This document shows, piece by piece, positions 9,501-15,467 of a DNA stretch of 44,340 nucleotides. A program made the position numbers and the translations under genes. The stretch comes from Burkholderiales bacterium (GTDB lineage: Bacteria > Pseudomonadota > Gammaproteobacteria > Burkholderiales > WYBJ01). Each line of letters begins with the position of its first letter. Position 1 is the first letter of the stretch. The notes under the pieces are model-generated. The model worked only from the letters and a program-made list of their open reading frames with translations, ran no database searches and had not been told where the DNA came from. The stretch covers positions 1-44,340 of the forward strand of contig JADLAC010000028.1 in NCBI GenBank assembly GCA_020848435.1. Direction: 5' to 3'.

Positions 9501-9681
9501 CGCGGATAGCGCGGATGGCGCGGATGGCGCGGATGCCGCCGCGAATAGGGAGCACATCGTCCCGGCGAGCAACTTCTCGCGCCTGGTCGCATGCTGCGAG
9601 CAGGGCGATTGGCACGTCGACGTGTACACGTACCGGCGCGTCGCCGACGGGTACTGCCGCACGGCGGTTACGCTCTACTGA
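3589..9681 (+). CDS. Three-enzyme fusion: GMC oxidoreductase, alpha/beta hydrolase, PhoD-like metallophosphatase
   Basis: This is a 2030-residue protein. Residues about 68-680 are a GMC-type FAD oxidoreductase of the cholesterol-oxidase branch. It has the dinucleotide motif GSGYGG (75-80), GNALGGTSQINAG, a cysteine cluster C283/C286/C289/C293, HPLGGC, and a C-terminal DGAIIPTSLGANP segment. Residues about 700-1080 are unassigned. Residues about 1110-1440 are an alpha/beta hydrolase (LFIHGFLHSG at the oxyanion strand; nucleophile elbow AHCMG with Cys1199 instead of Ser). Residues about 1610-2025 are a PhoD-like metallophosphatase with GSC, GDQVYMD (D1668), DDHEIANDW (1718-1726) and SGDVH (D1908, H1910). 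No signal peptide is visible. ATG 3589 follows AGGGGAGGG, whereas the longer frame starts at a TTG (3496) without a good site. The gene ends 9 bases from the convergent response-regulator stop. Substrate unknown; sterol- or lipid-like is a guess from the family. Confidence 0.9.
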   Translation: MDTVEAEKPKARNRLSRGIEELFDAAYRCGVLRGADFVGPVRREMADLRERRVAQARSRPERAEPNLRFDVLIIGSGYGGAVAAARLASSELRVAVLERGREYLPGEFPDEVGELPKHVRIQTTRSDTLIGSAEALFDVRNGEDMSVIVGNALGGTSQINAGVVIKPKRDNFEIRLDPADPRSRHLWPEALRRAATQSANAAAPDVVHCLDDAYARAHAMLSARPHPQPGRLSKYRALEKLAQAIDQGFDAGGMGVACSPLDLAIQFGDCGAHNAQGVLQSPCIDCGNCVSGCNYWAKNTLTMNYLPLAWRLGAELFTGANVVAIEPSSRRTDRFWRGGAGCARWVVHVERTADEGLPEIAPQIELYADVVVLAAGALGSTEILLRSQNRGFLRCSDRLGSRFSGNGDMIAMGYRQSAPAAGIGRSPAALKDDATQRPGPTAVGVIDLRGSDQDRFIIEDGAIPYPLEWLFREIAATSGLIAQLTRWRLRADGADPGTDPLAADRASAEHTMTYLLMGMEDQSGCLRLAVEEDAASITKRVDPDLRQGAHRSRKRLTVHWPHVRREPLFVRQRDRLARAFAGDPALGVFLPSPAWQPIPHDVQDLLSGESPFGPVTTVHPLGGCPMADERSQGVVDHAGQVFDGTVPADDALYAGLYVCDGAIIPTSLGANPLFTITALAERAVEIIAAREALRAIATRSPDDAALPAPYVDVAQRPIPHTVPGEPTRIVLKEILTEEWNGRLAQALIERHGIALAGAASTDIRLALDIELRHPSEVDFGVWLEKLGREAQVVGTARLERKRGGGSEPQPLSDTFLVSGRFSFLGDRLARPAVAGRWRSLHTRAHAGLVRLLRYFATLYALLKVRLLRESVQQLVAWLSPSASERPHRSLRPRDLWNRARAGLIYLAHMSAPRYMSYELTLTPAAAGGVPSTLRGDKIIAFRAWRSRDDAPEQLPGSPWLQIGEIPLELVAERGAERVLGRVRLDIERLGKSRLPQIESTASALDGYQALVSFALLFFRAVLQRHVMSFKAPTYPSSNRKRPRGAGRLAGLVEPEQHWIRVGIDQREVGGEATPALTRTKIFSGAVPEQGLARILLTRYRSTLAEAARPERREPLLFIHGFLHSGLIFAGDLKPGQNAVQYFCEQGFDVWVLELRTSTLLDTAAVQWTFDDVALRDIPAAVDEVLRATGCEQLSVVAHCMGAAAFCMAALDGRLEHGFHAVGDKLKRRSKIRCAVLSQVGPLVEPTPANVARAKAIALVRDWLDVGAVDVAPDDSVTWKETLADRLAYSFPVPESHRRHHRDGFLRPRMDIAVCDRLALMLGRNWEHENLAAETHQRMYDVLGTGNLTCLMQMAKFMQHGLVTDQLGENWYCIDALAQRHLDFPMLLFSGAKNDLFHPDTTLRSCEWLRRVNPRVPYRRLIFERYGHLDNWLGANADRDVWCDLAEFLREPDAVHAPAAVSMPAQAPAPDVVIMGWTRFENNKLLARVFAQIPEYLTTSAHAGLSAVQGEVWAHVPREGILAPWFVADIEVGRREPDASISVFDPIEIGTWHPVRTGREREVARRLLMGPARRRRSAKTWRAPLEAIDNAVALRVSPALASALDRTDRLSFFIGSCRWPGSLFEEARSDAIFAEIGRQLDREEEATPAGGSAQQPALPFPSLLLLVGDQVYMDATAELLDTSNVRERFRHYYERAFGFEASPYFAALVRRLPVYMAMDDHEIANDWARSRLVDKQERFRWRIAKLGFRQYQWSHSPGPRPGVAVAGSAAVEPIVLGAKPDWTRRAQGEFPLWYAFETSGCPMFVMDTRSERDGRHDKPASGAGARLISERQREALECWLDCLQARELGTRPKFIVSACVLFPLTCQAAGDPANAYREDGWHGFPETRDWLLHAILRRGLRNVIFVSGDVHCALGARFSLTAADGRAISGYCVTASALYAPLSFANAKPREFELQGRIALSRGCAVEYEVLCADSADGADGADAAANREHIVPASNFSRLVACCEQGDWHVDVYTYRRVADGYCRTAVTLY
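9502..9537 (+). repeat. Four tandem 9-bp units (GCGGATGGC type) inside the fusion gene
   Basis: Units start at 9502, 9511, 9520 and 9529; the middle two are identical and the outer two differ by one base. They encode an Ala-Asp-Ser/Gly repeat in a loop close to the C-terminus of the phosphatase domain. The unit length keeps the reading frame. Confidence 0.7.
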
Positions 9682-9690
9682 GCGAGGCGA

Positions 9691-10407
9691 TCAGGAAGTC
9701 GCGGTCTGGTCGGATCCGATGCCGATGCCGAGCTCGCTGGCGGCCAGGACGGCTTGCGTGCGGTTGCTCACGTCGAGTGCCGCGAATATGCACTTGAGAT
9801 GACTCTTGACCGTGCTCTCGGCGAGGTTCAACTGGCGGCAGATCAGCTTGTTCGGCAGGCCGCGCAAGAGCAGCCGCAGCACGACCATCTGCGCCGGGGT
9901 CAGGCCGAAATTCGGTTTGCTCGCGTGCAGCCGCGCGATGCGCGAAAGCTGCATGCCCGCGACACCGCTGCGCACCGCGGGCGCCGCCTCCGCGCCGTGC
10001 TCGCGCCCCTCGCCGCGCACCAGGTCGGCCGGCACGTAGATACCGCCTGAGACGATCGTCCGCAACGCCGAGAGGATGGCCTCGCCCGGGGTCGTCTTCG
10101 GGATGTAACCCATGGCGCCCAGGTTGATGGCCTGAATGACCGAGGCGCGGTCGACCTGCGCCGATACCACTACGACCGGCAACTGGGGATGGCGCGAGCG
10201 CATCTCGCTCAGCGCCTTCAGGCCATGCATGCCGGGAAGGCCGAGATCGAGCAGGACGAGGTCGAAAGCCGGGTTGGCATTGATCAGCTCGTCCGCCTGG
10301 TTGAAGTCCCTCGCGGCCACGACCTCGCAGTGCGCATCGAGCTCTCGCACCGTCAAGCGCAAAGCGTTCTGGATGAGTTCGTGATCGTCGACGATGAGGA
10401 TTCTCAT
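9691..10407 (-). CDS. NarL/FixJ (LuxR-type) response regulator
   Basis: A 238-residue two-component transcription factor. Residues 1-120 are a receiver (MRILIVDDHE acidic pocket, phospho-acceptor D54 in LLDLGLPG, conserved K in IPKT). Residues about 170-228 are a LuxR helix-turn-helix (GLTPAQMVVLRLLLRGLPNKLI, then LNLAESTVKSHL). ATG 10407 has GGAGG 8 bases upstream and starts exactly at the receiver; the TTG at 10431 is rejected. The gene converges on the fusion gene (9 bases between stops). The nearest kinase is the hybrid kinase at 1662, which is the likely partner, possibly controlling the fusion gene between them. That pairing is inferred from position and family habit. Confidence 0.92.
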   Translation of the reverse strand: MRILIVDDHELIQNALRLTVRELDAHCEVVAARDFNQADELINANPAFDLVLLDLGLPGMHGLKALSEMRSRHPQLPVVVVSAQVDRASVIQAINLGAMGYIPKTTPGEAILSALRTIVSGGIYVPADLVRGEGREHGAEAAPAVRSGVAGMQLSRIARLHASKPNFGLTPAQMVVLRLLLRGLPNKLICRQLNLAESTVKSHLKCIFAALDVSNRTQAVLAASELGIGIGSDQTATS

Positions 10408-10845
10408 GGGCCGAGCCTCCAGTCGGTTCAACTCGCGTCCTGATACCGGACGCCTCGTTCAACAACGTCGTCGCCAGACTATCGTACCGCAGCTTGGCCG
10501 CCTTCGCCTGTTCGAGCCTGCCATCGAGCGCGTTCGTATCGTCCGCATGGACGATGCGGCAGCGATCCGGGGCAGTCCATGCTCGTGCGCGCTCGCGCCG
10601 GCGTCGCGATTCGAGGCAGCCGATCACCGGCTTAGACCTTCGCGAGCCATCCGCCGCCCCGACCGCTTCGCATGTCCGGCGAGTCGCGCGGCGCGCGCTC
10701 CGATACGAATGGACTAGTCCCATCGCTCGCGCGCGCGTCACCCCTCCGAAGGACGTCTTGCTCTCCTGAGCCGCGTACAGTGATCGGCAATGCACACCAA
10801 CGTGCAGACGCTTCTTCCCACCACTTACTCGACCAGGAGACGATC
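10408..10845. other. 438-bp intergenic region without a recognisable gene
   Basis: It lies between the divergent response-regulator gene and the first of three small genes. Frames are open on both strands, but their translations are Arg/Ala/Pro-rich without motifs, as expected of non-coding GC-rich DNA. It must hold the promoters of both flanking genes. I could not pick out convincing -35/-10 pairs. Confidence 0.5.
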
Positions 10846-11061
10846 ATGAACCGCAGCATCCCGTCCGCCGCCGCCGTTGCCCTGTTCGCCATCGCAGCCT
10901 CGTCCGTCACCGGCGCATCGTACGCCTACGACCGCGTTTATTCGGAGGAGCAGTTGAAGGTCTTCGAGATGCGCGCGGTCGAACCGCTCACCCCGGAAGT
11001 CGCAGCGCGCAACAAGTGGTTCGTCGAACACCAGTTGATCTCGGGTGCGACCGACGAGTAG
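10846..11061 (+). CDS. Small exported protein, 71 residues, unknown function
   Basis: It starts with a clear signal peptide (MNRSIPSAAAVALFAIAASS, likely cleavage after SYA near residue 27). The mature part is about 44 residues, acidic and mixed (YSEEQLKVFEMRAVEPLTPE), and has no cysteine or known motif. AGGAGA lies 5 bases before ATG 10846, a strong ribosome site that supports real translation. It is the first of three tiny genes on one strand and is followed by a strong hairpin. I do not recognise the family. Confidence 0.7.
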   Translation: MNRSIPSAAAVALFAIAASSVTGASYAYDRVYSEEQLKVFEMRAVEPLTPEVAARNKWFVEHQLISGATDE

Positions 11062-11079
11062 TCCGAGTGCAGCACGGCT

Positions 11080-11115
11080 CGCGGGCCCCGCCGCTCGTTT
11101 CGGGCGGGGCCCGCG
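11080..11115 (+). terminator. 13-bp perfect GC hairpin, terminator-like
   Basis: The left arm CGCGGGCCCCGCC (11080-11092) pairs perfectly with 11103-11115 across a 10-base loop. It stands 19 bases after the stop of the small exported protein. There is no U-run after it, so it is either an unconventional terminator, an mRNA-stabilising stem, or an attenuating stem before the next small gene. Confidence 0.5.
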
Positions 11116-11180
11116 GGGCGAGCTGGCGAATTCGCCACGGAGGTCCGCATCACTTTCCACGATTCCACCAGGAGGCAACC

Positions 11181-11423
11181 ATGAGCCGCAACGAAATGAT
11201 CGACGCGTTGATGCCTGCCACGACGCACGCTGAAACGCCCAGTCGCGCGCGCCGCCGCCTTTGGAAACTGACTACCGCGGCGTTGCGCCGCGAAATGCTC
11301 ATGCACGGGCTGATCGAATACGACGATCCGCTCGAGGCCGACGCGGACCTCGAGGATGCCGCCGACGCCTTCAGTGCTCGCTTGCTGCTCGGCACGCCGG
11401 CTCTGCCGGCATTCCTCGATTGA
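11181..11423 (+). CDS. Small hypothetical protein, 80 residues
   Basis: ATG 11181 is preceded by GGAGG at 11171-11175. The protein has a basic N-terminal half (SRARRRLWKLTTAALRREML) and an acidic middle (EYDDPLEADADLEDAADAF). It has no signal peptide or membrane helix, so it should be cytoplasmic, perhaps a small helical adaptor. It lies between two small exported proteins. Family not recognised. Confidence 0.65.
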   Translation: MSRNEMIDALMPATTHAETPSRARRRLWKLTTAALRREMLMHGLIEYDDPLEADADLEDAADAFSARLLLGTPALPAFLD

Positions 11424-11444
11424 TCGGCGCGCGAGGCTACATCC

Positions 11445-11657
11445 ATGAAGCGCATTGTCGTTATCGCGGCTGCCATGGCAGCGTGCGCGTGCGTCCTCGC
11501 CGATGTCGGATGCATCGACGAAGGCTATGATCCGATGCCGAACGCGCGCTACGAGCTTCACGGCGATGGTATGCCCGGGGCCGTCGTGCCGCTCGACCCC
11601 GACCAGGCACGCAACGGCGTCGCGCGCGATGTGGGCGCGGCGCATTGGCTGCGCTGA
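11445..11657 (+). CDS. Small exported protein, 70 residues, unknown function
   Basis: The first 19 or so residues form a signal peptide (MKRIVVIAAAMAACACVLA). Cysteines at 14, 16 and 23 leave open a lipoprotein or a disulfide form, but no classical lipobox is present. The mature part is short (about 50 residues: GYDPMPNARYELHGDG, then PLDPDQARNGVARD). GAGG lies 9 bases before ATG 11445. It starts 21 bases after the preceding stop, so the two are probably co-transcribed. No family recognised. Confidence 0.6.
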   Translation: MKRIVVIAAAMAACACVLADVGCIDEGYDPMPNARYELHGDGMPGAVVPLDPDQARNGVARDVGAAHWLR

Positions 11658-11731
11658 CCGGCGCGGCTGAACCGCATCGCGTTCTCCCTGCCTAAGCCAG
11701 AGCCGCTCGCGCGCGGGTCACCAACCGGGGA

Positions 11732-12442
11732 ATGATGGCGTTCGACGAACGCGACACCGTTGTCGTTGTGCTGCCCGGACTATGGATGCCGGCCTGGGTC
11801 ATGCTGCCGCTCGCGCGGCGGCTGCGCAGGCACGGCTATCGATGCGTGCGCCTGGGCTATGCGCCGGTGCGAGCATCGCTGGACGAAAATGCGCGCCGGC
11901 TCGCGAGCTTCGTGCGCGGCTTGGCCGCGGCGCGCATCCATCTCGTCGGCCACAGCCTGGGCGGGGTGCTCGCCTTGCACGCCACCGCGACCTGCGATCT
12001 GGCGCAGGTGCGCCGTATCGTGCTGGCGGGAAGTCCGTACAACGACAGCTACGTCGCACGGAAAATGCTACGCTGGGGCTGGGGTCGCTGGATGATCGGC
12101 AGCACGGTTGCCCAGTGGCTGGCATGCCCGGCAGCGGCGGCGCCGGCGGGGGTCGATGTCGGAGTCATCGCCGGCACGAGGCGCCTGGGCCTGGGTATGA
12201 TCGTTGCACCCGAATTGGAACATCCCCACGATGGCGTCGTGAAGGTCGAAGAAACTCGGATCGAAGGTATGACGGACTTCATCGAGCTCGATGTCAATCA
12301 TGCGGGCATGCTGCTATCCGAGCGCTTGGCGCAGCAGGTAGCGGCTTTCTTGCACGCTGGGCGCTTCCGGCGCCCGGGCGTCGATGGCGTGCACAGCGCC
12401 CTGCGGGAACCCTGTGGCATCGACCGGAGCGTCAAGCGGTGA
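11732..12442 (+). CDS. Alpha/beta hydrolase, serine esterase type (RBBP9/YdeN-like)
   Basis: A 236-residue soluble hydrolase. The first strand ends in VVVLPGLW. The nucleophile elbow is GHSLGG with Ser75. Asp167 (HPHDGVV) and His190 (DVNHAGML) complete a probable catalytic triad. Length and order fit small esterases of the RBBP9/YdeN group; the substrate is unknown. The final TGA overlaps the GTG start of the next gene by 4 bases (12439-12442), so the two are translationally coupled and probably act together. ATG 11732 is followed at once by a second ATG (11735) and either could serve. Confidence 0.88.
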   Translation: MMAFDERDTVVVVLPGLWMPAWVMLPLARRLRRHGYRCVRLGYAPVRASLDENARRLASFVRGLAAARIHLVGHSLGGVLALHATATCDLAQVRRIVLAGSPYNDSYVARKMLRWGWGRWMIGSTVAQWLACPAAAAPAGVDVGVIAGTRRLGLGMIVAPELEHPHDGVVKVEETRIEGMTDFIELDVNHAGMLLSERLAQQVAAFLHAGRFRRPGVDGVHSALREPCGIDRSVKR

Positions 12443-13527
12443 AGGCATGGCTCGGCCGGGCGCCCGCGATCGCGGGGCTGATCGCGTCCGCGAGCTTGCT
12501 AGTCGCGGGTTGCGACACGGCGGGTTACTACATGCAGGCCATACGCGGCCAGGCTGAGATGTGGCAAGCGACCCGCCCGATCGATGCGGTGCTCGCCGAT
12601 CCGATGGCGCCACAAGGGCTCAAACATCGCCTCGAGCAGGCGATGCGTATACGCGAGTTCGCGAGCAAGACGCTTGCCTTGCCCGATAACAGCAGCTATC
12701 GCGGTTATGCCGATCTGAAGCGGCCGTACGTGGTGTGGAACGTGTTCGCCGCCGATCCGCTATCGATCAAGCCGCGGCAATGGTGTTTTCCCATCGCCGG
12801 CTGCGTCGCCTACAAGGGCTATTTCTCGCGCGCGCAAGCCGAGGCCCATGCCGAGGAGCTGCGGCGCAACGGCGACGACGTGTTCCTCGGCGGCGTGCCG
12901 GCTTATTCGACGTTGGGCTATTTCAGCGATCCGGTCCTCAACACCTTCATCCATTATCCGCAGGCGGAGCTGGCGCGCTTGATCTTCCACGAGCTCGCGC
13001 ATCAAGTGGCGTATGCCACGGACGATACCGCATTCAACGAATCGTTCGCCGTCACGGTCGAACGCGAGGGCGTGCGCCGCTGGATGGAGCGCTACGGCTC
13101 GCCCGCCGAGCTCGAAGCTTTCCACCAGGCGCAGGAGCGGCGCTCCTCGTTCTATGCAATCGCCGGTAAGTATCGCCGCCGCCTGGAAGGTCTCTACCGC
13201 TCGGGGTTGCCGGCCGATGAAATGCTCGCGCGCAAGCAGGCCGTCTTCGCCGAGCTGGCGGCCGAGTACCAGGCGTTGAAAGCATCGTGGGGCGGCTTCA
13301 GGGGTTACGATCCCTGGCTCGGTGCCGGCGCGAACAATGCGAGCCTCGCCTCCGTGGCCGTGTACACCCACCTGGTGCCGGCCTTTCAGCGCTTGCTCGA
13401 GACCTCCGGCAACGACTTGCCGCGCTTCTACGCGGCGGCGAGGCGCTTGGCCGAGCTGCCGAAGGCCGAGCGTGAAGCGCGGCTCAAGGAGCTGCGAGCG
13501 TCAGTGCGCGCCGCGGCGCAACGCTGA
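12439..13527 (+). CDS. Lipoprotein zinc peptidase, putative aminopeptidase family (COG4324-like)
   Basis: A 362-residue protein. The N-terminal hydrophobic segment ends in lipobox LVAGC with Cys25, so it is probably a membrane-anchored lipoprotein in the periplasm. Zinc-peptidase signature HELAH (His184, Glu185, His188) is followed by Glu201 in NESFA, the likely third ligand. This fits the bacterial putative aminopeptidase family. The start is GTG 12439, overlapping the preceding hydrolase stop as GTGA; the frame is open far upstream but that part is the hydrolase gene read in another frame. No other gene follows closely. Substrate unknown. Confidence 0.88.
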   Translation: MKAWLGRAPAIAGLIASASLLVAGCDTAGYYMQAIRGQAEMWQATRPIDAVLADPMAPQGLKHRLEQAMRIREFASKTLALPDNSSYRGYADLKRPYVVWNVFAADPLSIKPRQWCFPIAGCVAYKGYFSRAQAEAHAEELRRNGDDVFLGGVPAYSTLGYFSDPVLNTFIHYPQAELARLIFHELAHQVAYATDDTAFNESFAVTVEREGVRRWMERYGSPAELEAFHQAQERRSSFYAIAGKYRRRLEGLYRSGLPADEMLARKQAVFAELAAEYQALKASWGGFRGYDPWLGAGANNASLASVAVYTHLVPAFQRLLETSGNDLPRFYAAARRLAELPKAEREARLKELRASVRAAAQR

Positions 13528-13610
13528 GGGGCGCGAAGCGATGCCGGCGATCGGAAGGCCTTGCCCCCGTGCGCGCCTCGGCGCAACACCGCGCCGCGCC
13601 TCGCCGCTTT

Positions 13611-13639
13611 CTGTCAGCCGCGTTCGCGTTGGCTATAAT
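13611..13639 (+). promoter_or_regulatory. Sigma-70-type promoter of the PEBP gene
   Basis: CTGTCA (13611-13616) and a perfect TATAAT (13634-13639) are separated by 17 bases. Transcription would start near 13646, leaving a leader of about 115 bases before ATG 13762. The leader contains a small stem, GCCGGG-ATCGA-CCCGGC. This is the best consensus promoter I saw in the window. Confidence 0.55.
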
Positions 13640-13761
13640 TTCCTCAGCCACGCGCTCGGCCTGACGGCCGTTGCCGGGATCGACCCGGCGGCAGGTCGGT
13701 GGGGGCGGCAGCGAAAACGCGGCGGCGAGGAGCGAAGCCGCGCTCGGACAGGAGACAGGTC

Positions 13762-14391
13762 ATGAAGCTCACCAGCTCGTGCTTCGGCGACAACCAGGCC
13801 ATTGCGGTCGAGTGCGCCTTCTGCGCACCGGACGCGAAGACCCACGTCACGCTGTCGCAGAATCTCAACCCCGATTTCGCCTGGTCCGACCTGCCCGCGG
13901 GGACGCGCTCGCTGGCGCTGATCTGTCACGATCGTGACGTGCCCAGCAAGCCCGACGACGTCAACCAGGAAGGGCGCAGCATCGCGGCGAGCCTGCCGCG
14001 CATCGATTTCTTCCATTGGGTCGTGGTCGACATCGATCCGGCGAGCGGGCCGATCAAGAAGGGGGAATTCTCGAATCGCGTCACGCCCAAGGGCAAGGGC
14101 GGCCCCGTCGGGCCGCGCGGGACGCGCCAAGGCATCAACGATTTCTCGGCCTGGTTCGCGGGCGACAAGGACATGGGCGGCGACTATTTCGGCTACGACG
14201 GCCCCTGCCCGCCGTGGAACGACACCATCGTCCACCACTACGTCTTCACGCTCTACGCGCTCGACGTGGACAAGTGCCCGGTCCAAGGCAATTTCAAGGG
14301 CCCGGAGGTGATCGCCGCCATGCAAGGGCACGTGCTGGGTTCCGTCGCGCTCACCGGGGTGTATTCGCTCAACCCTTCGGTGCGGGCCTGA
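13762..14391 (+). CDS. YbhB/YbcL-family (PEBP, Raf-kinase-inhibitor-like) protein
   Basis: A 209-residue phosphatidylethanolamine-binding-protein fold. Family features are NLNPDFAWSDLPAGTRSLALICHDRDVP at about 34-60 (the DRDVP ligand-pocket motif), FFHWVVVDID near 90, and GYDGPCPPW with HHYVFTLYALD near 150-175. Bacterial members are cytoplasmic and of poorly defined role. It is somewhat longer than YbhB (about 158 residues). GGAGA stands upstream of ATG 13762, and a TATAAT promoter lies 120 bases upstream. It converges with the lysozyme-like gene. Confidence 0.9.
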   Translation: MKLTSSCFGDNQAIAVECAFCAPDAKTHVTLSQNLNPDFAWSDLPAGTRSLALICHDRDVPSKPDDVNQEGRSIAASLPRIDFFHWVVVDIDPASGPIKKGEFSNRVTPKGKGGPVGPRGTRQGINDFSAWFAGDKDMGGDYFGYDGPCPPWNDTIVHHYVFTLYALDVDKCPVQGNFKGPEVIAAMQGHVLGSVALTGVYSLNPSVRA

Positions 14392-14445
14392 AGGCGGACA
14401 CACGCGCAAGCCCTCCTGAGGCAGCCACGCGCGCTTGAATCGTCT

Positions 14446-14468
14446 TCGATCGGTGCGCGGCCGATCGA
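14446..14468. terminator. Hairpin between convergent genes, possible bidirectional terminator
   Basis: CGATCGG (14447-14453) pairs with CCGATCG (14461-14467), and one more T-A pair extends the stem to 8 bp around a 7-base loop. It sits between the stops at 14391 and 14525. There is no U-run, so the assignment rests on position and pairing only. Confidence 0.3.
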
Positions 14469-14524
14469 TTCGAACCGGCCCCGCTTGCTGCCCGCAGCCT
14501 CTGCGCCAGAGCGCGCAACCCGGG

Positions 14525-15346
14525 CTAGTTCCAACCGTGCAGGCGGAAGAAGCCGGCGCGGTTGAGCGTATCGGCGGAATAGTCGCGATGCGCCGTGTAG
14601 TAGTCGACATCCAGCCCGCTGTTGAGCGCCCGTAACGTGTTGCCCGGTCCGCAGTTGTAGGCCGACAACATGGCGCGCAGCAACGCGGCCCCGGCGAGAT
14701 TGGTGCGGCGCTGGAAAAATGCGCGGTTGTCGGCGAGCACCTTGCAGCCGTAGCGGATGTTCTGCTCGGGGTCCTGCCAGCGGCCGCTGCGCGCGAATTC
14801 GTGCGCGTCGAAATCGACTTGCATCAAACCGCGGCCGTAGCCGCCGTCCGGCGGCAGCGGACCGCGCCGCAAGGCGGTCGGGCACGAGCGCTTGATGAAA
14901 TCGCCCGTGCCCTCGGGTCCCTTGGGCTTTAACGCCAATCCCCAGCCCGACTCCCGCGAGCCGATGCCGGCGATCAGCGCGGCCGGAAAATCGAGCTCGG
15001 CCGCGGTGCGGCTCACCTCGACCTGGTAGCGACGCGCCTCGACCAGTTGCGGCAGCATGCCGGCGTCGTCGCGCGTGAGCGTGGTCTCGAAGTAGGAGGT
15101 GCTCTCGGTCAGCGGCTGGCCGAGCAGCACGGCCCAGGTGCGCGGTCCCGCGATGCCGTCGTTGTCGAGCCCGTGCTCGCTCTGAAAACGGATGACGGCG
15201 ACTTCGGTCTCGCGGCCGAAATAGCCGTCGGCTTCGACCGGCAGTCCGAGCTTGCGCAGCCGGCGCTGCAAGTCGCGCACGTCGCGGCGCAAGCGCGGCG
15301 AGGTATGGTCGTAGCCGTCGAACAGTCGCAACGTGGGCCGTGGCAT
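14525..15346 (-). CDS. Peptidoglycan-binding, goose-lysozyme-like lytic protein
   Basis: A 273-residue protein. Residues about 15-78 are a PG_binding_1 domain (DVRDLQRRLRKLGL, ADGYFGRETEVAV, DGIAGPRTW). Residues about 100-273 resemble goose-type lysozyme / SLT transglycosylases: IAGIGSRESGWG with candidate catalytic Glu132, GRGLMQVDFD (about 171-180) and SAYNCGPGN. It would cut the glycan strand of peptidoglycan. No signal peptide is visible, so export may need another route; a phage or secreted-effector origin is possible. ATG 15346 has GGAGGA just upstream; the frame is open further upstream, but without motifs. Confidence 0.85.
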   Translation of the reverse strand: MPRPTLRLFDGYDHTSPRLRRDVRDLQRRLRKLGLPVEADGYFGRETEVAVIRFQSEHGLDNDGIAGPRTWAVLLGQPLTESTSYFETTLTRDDAGMLPQLVEARRYQVEVSRTAAELDFPAALIAGIGSRESGWGLALKPKGPEGTGDFIKRSCPTALRRGPLPPDGGYGRGLMQVDFDAHEFARSGRWQDPEQNIRYGCKVLADNRAFFQRRTNLAGAALLRAMLSAYNCGPGNTLRALNSGLDVDYYTAHRDYSADTLNRAGFFRLHGWN

Positions 15347-15467
15347 GGTCGTCCTCCGTGATGGCGTGGATGAGCGATGCTGTCCGGCGCGAGTATGCGC
15401 AAAGCCCGTCTGGCAGGCAAACTGCGCCTCCGAGCCCGGTCCCACCCCGGTCCGACTCCCGTCCGTA

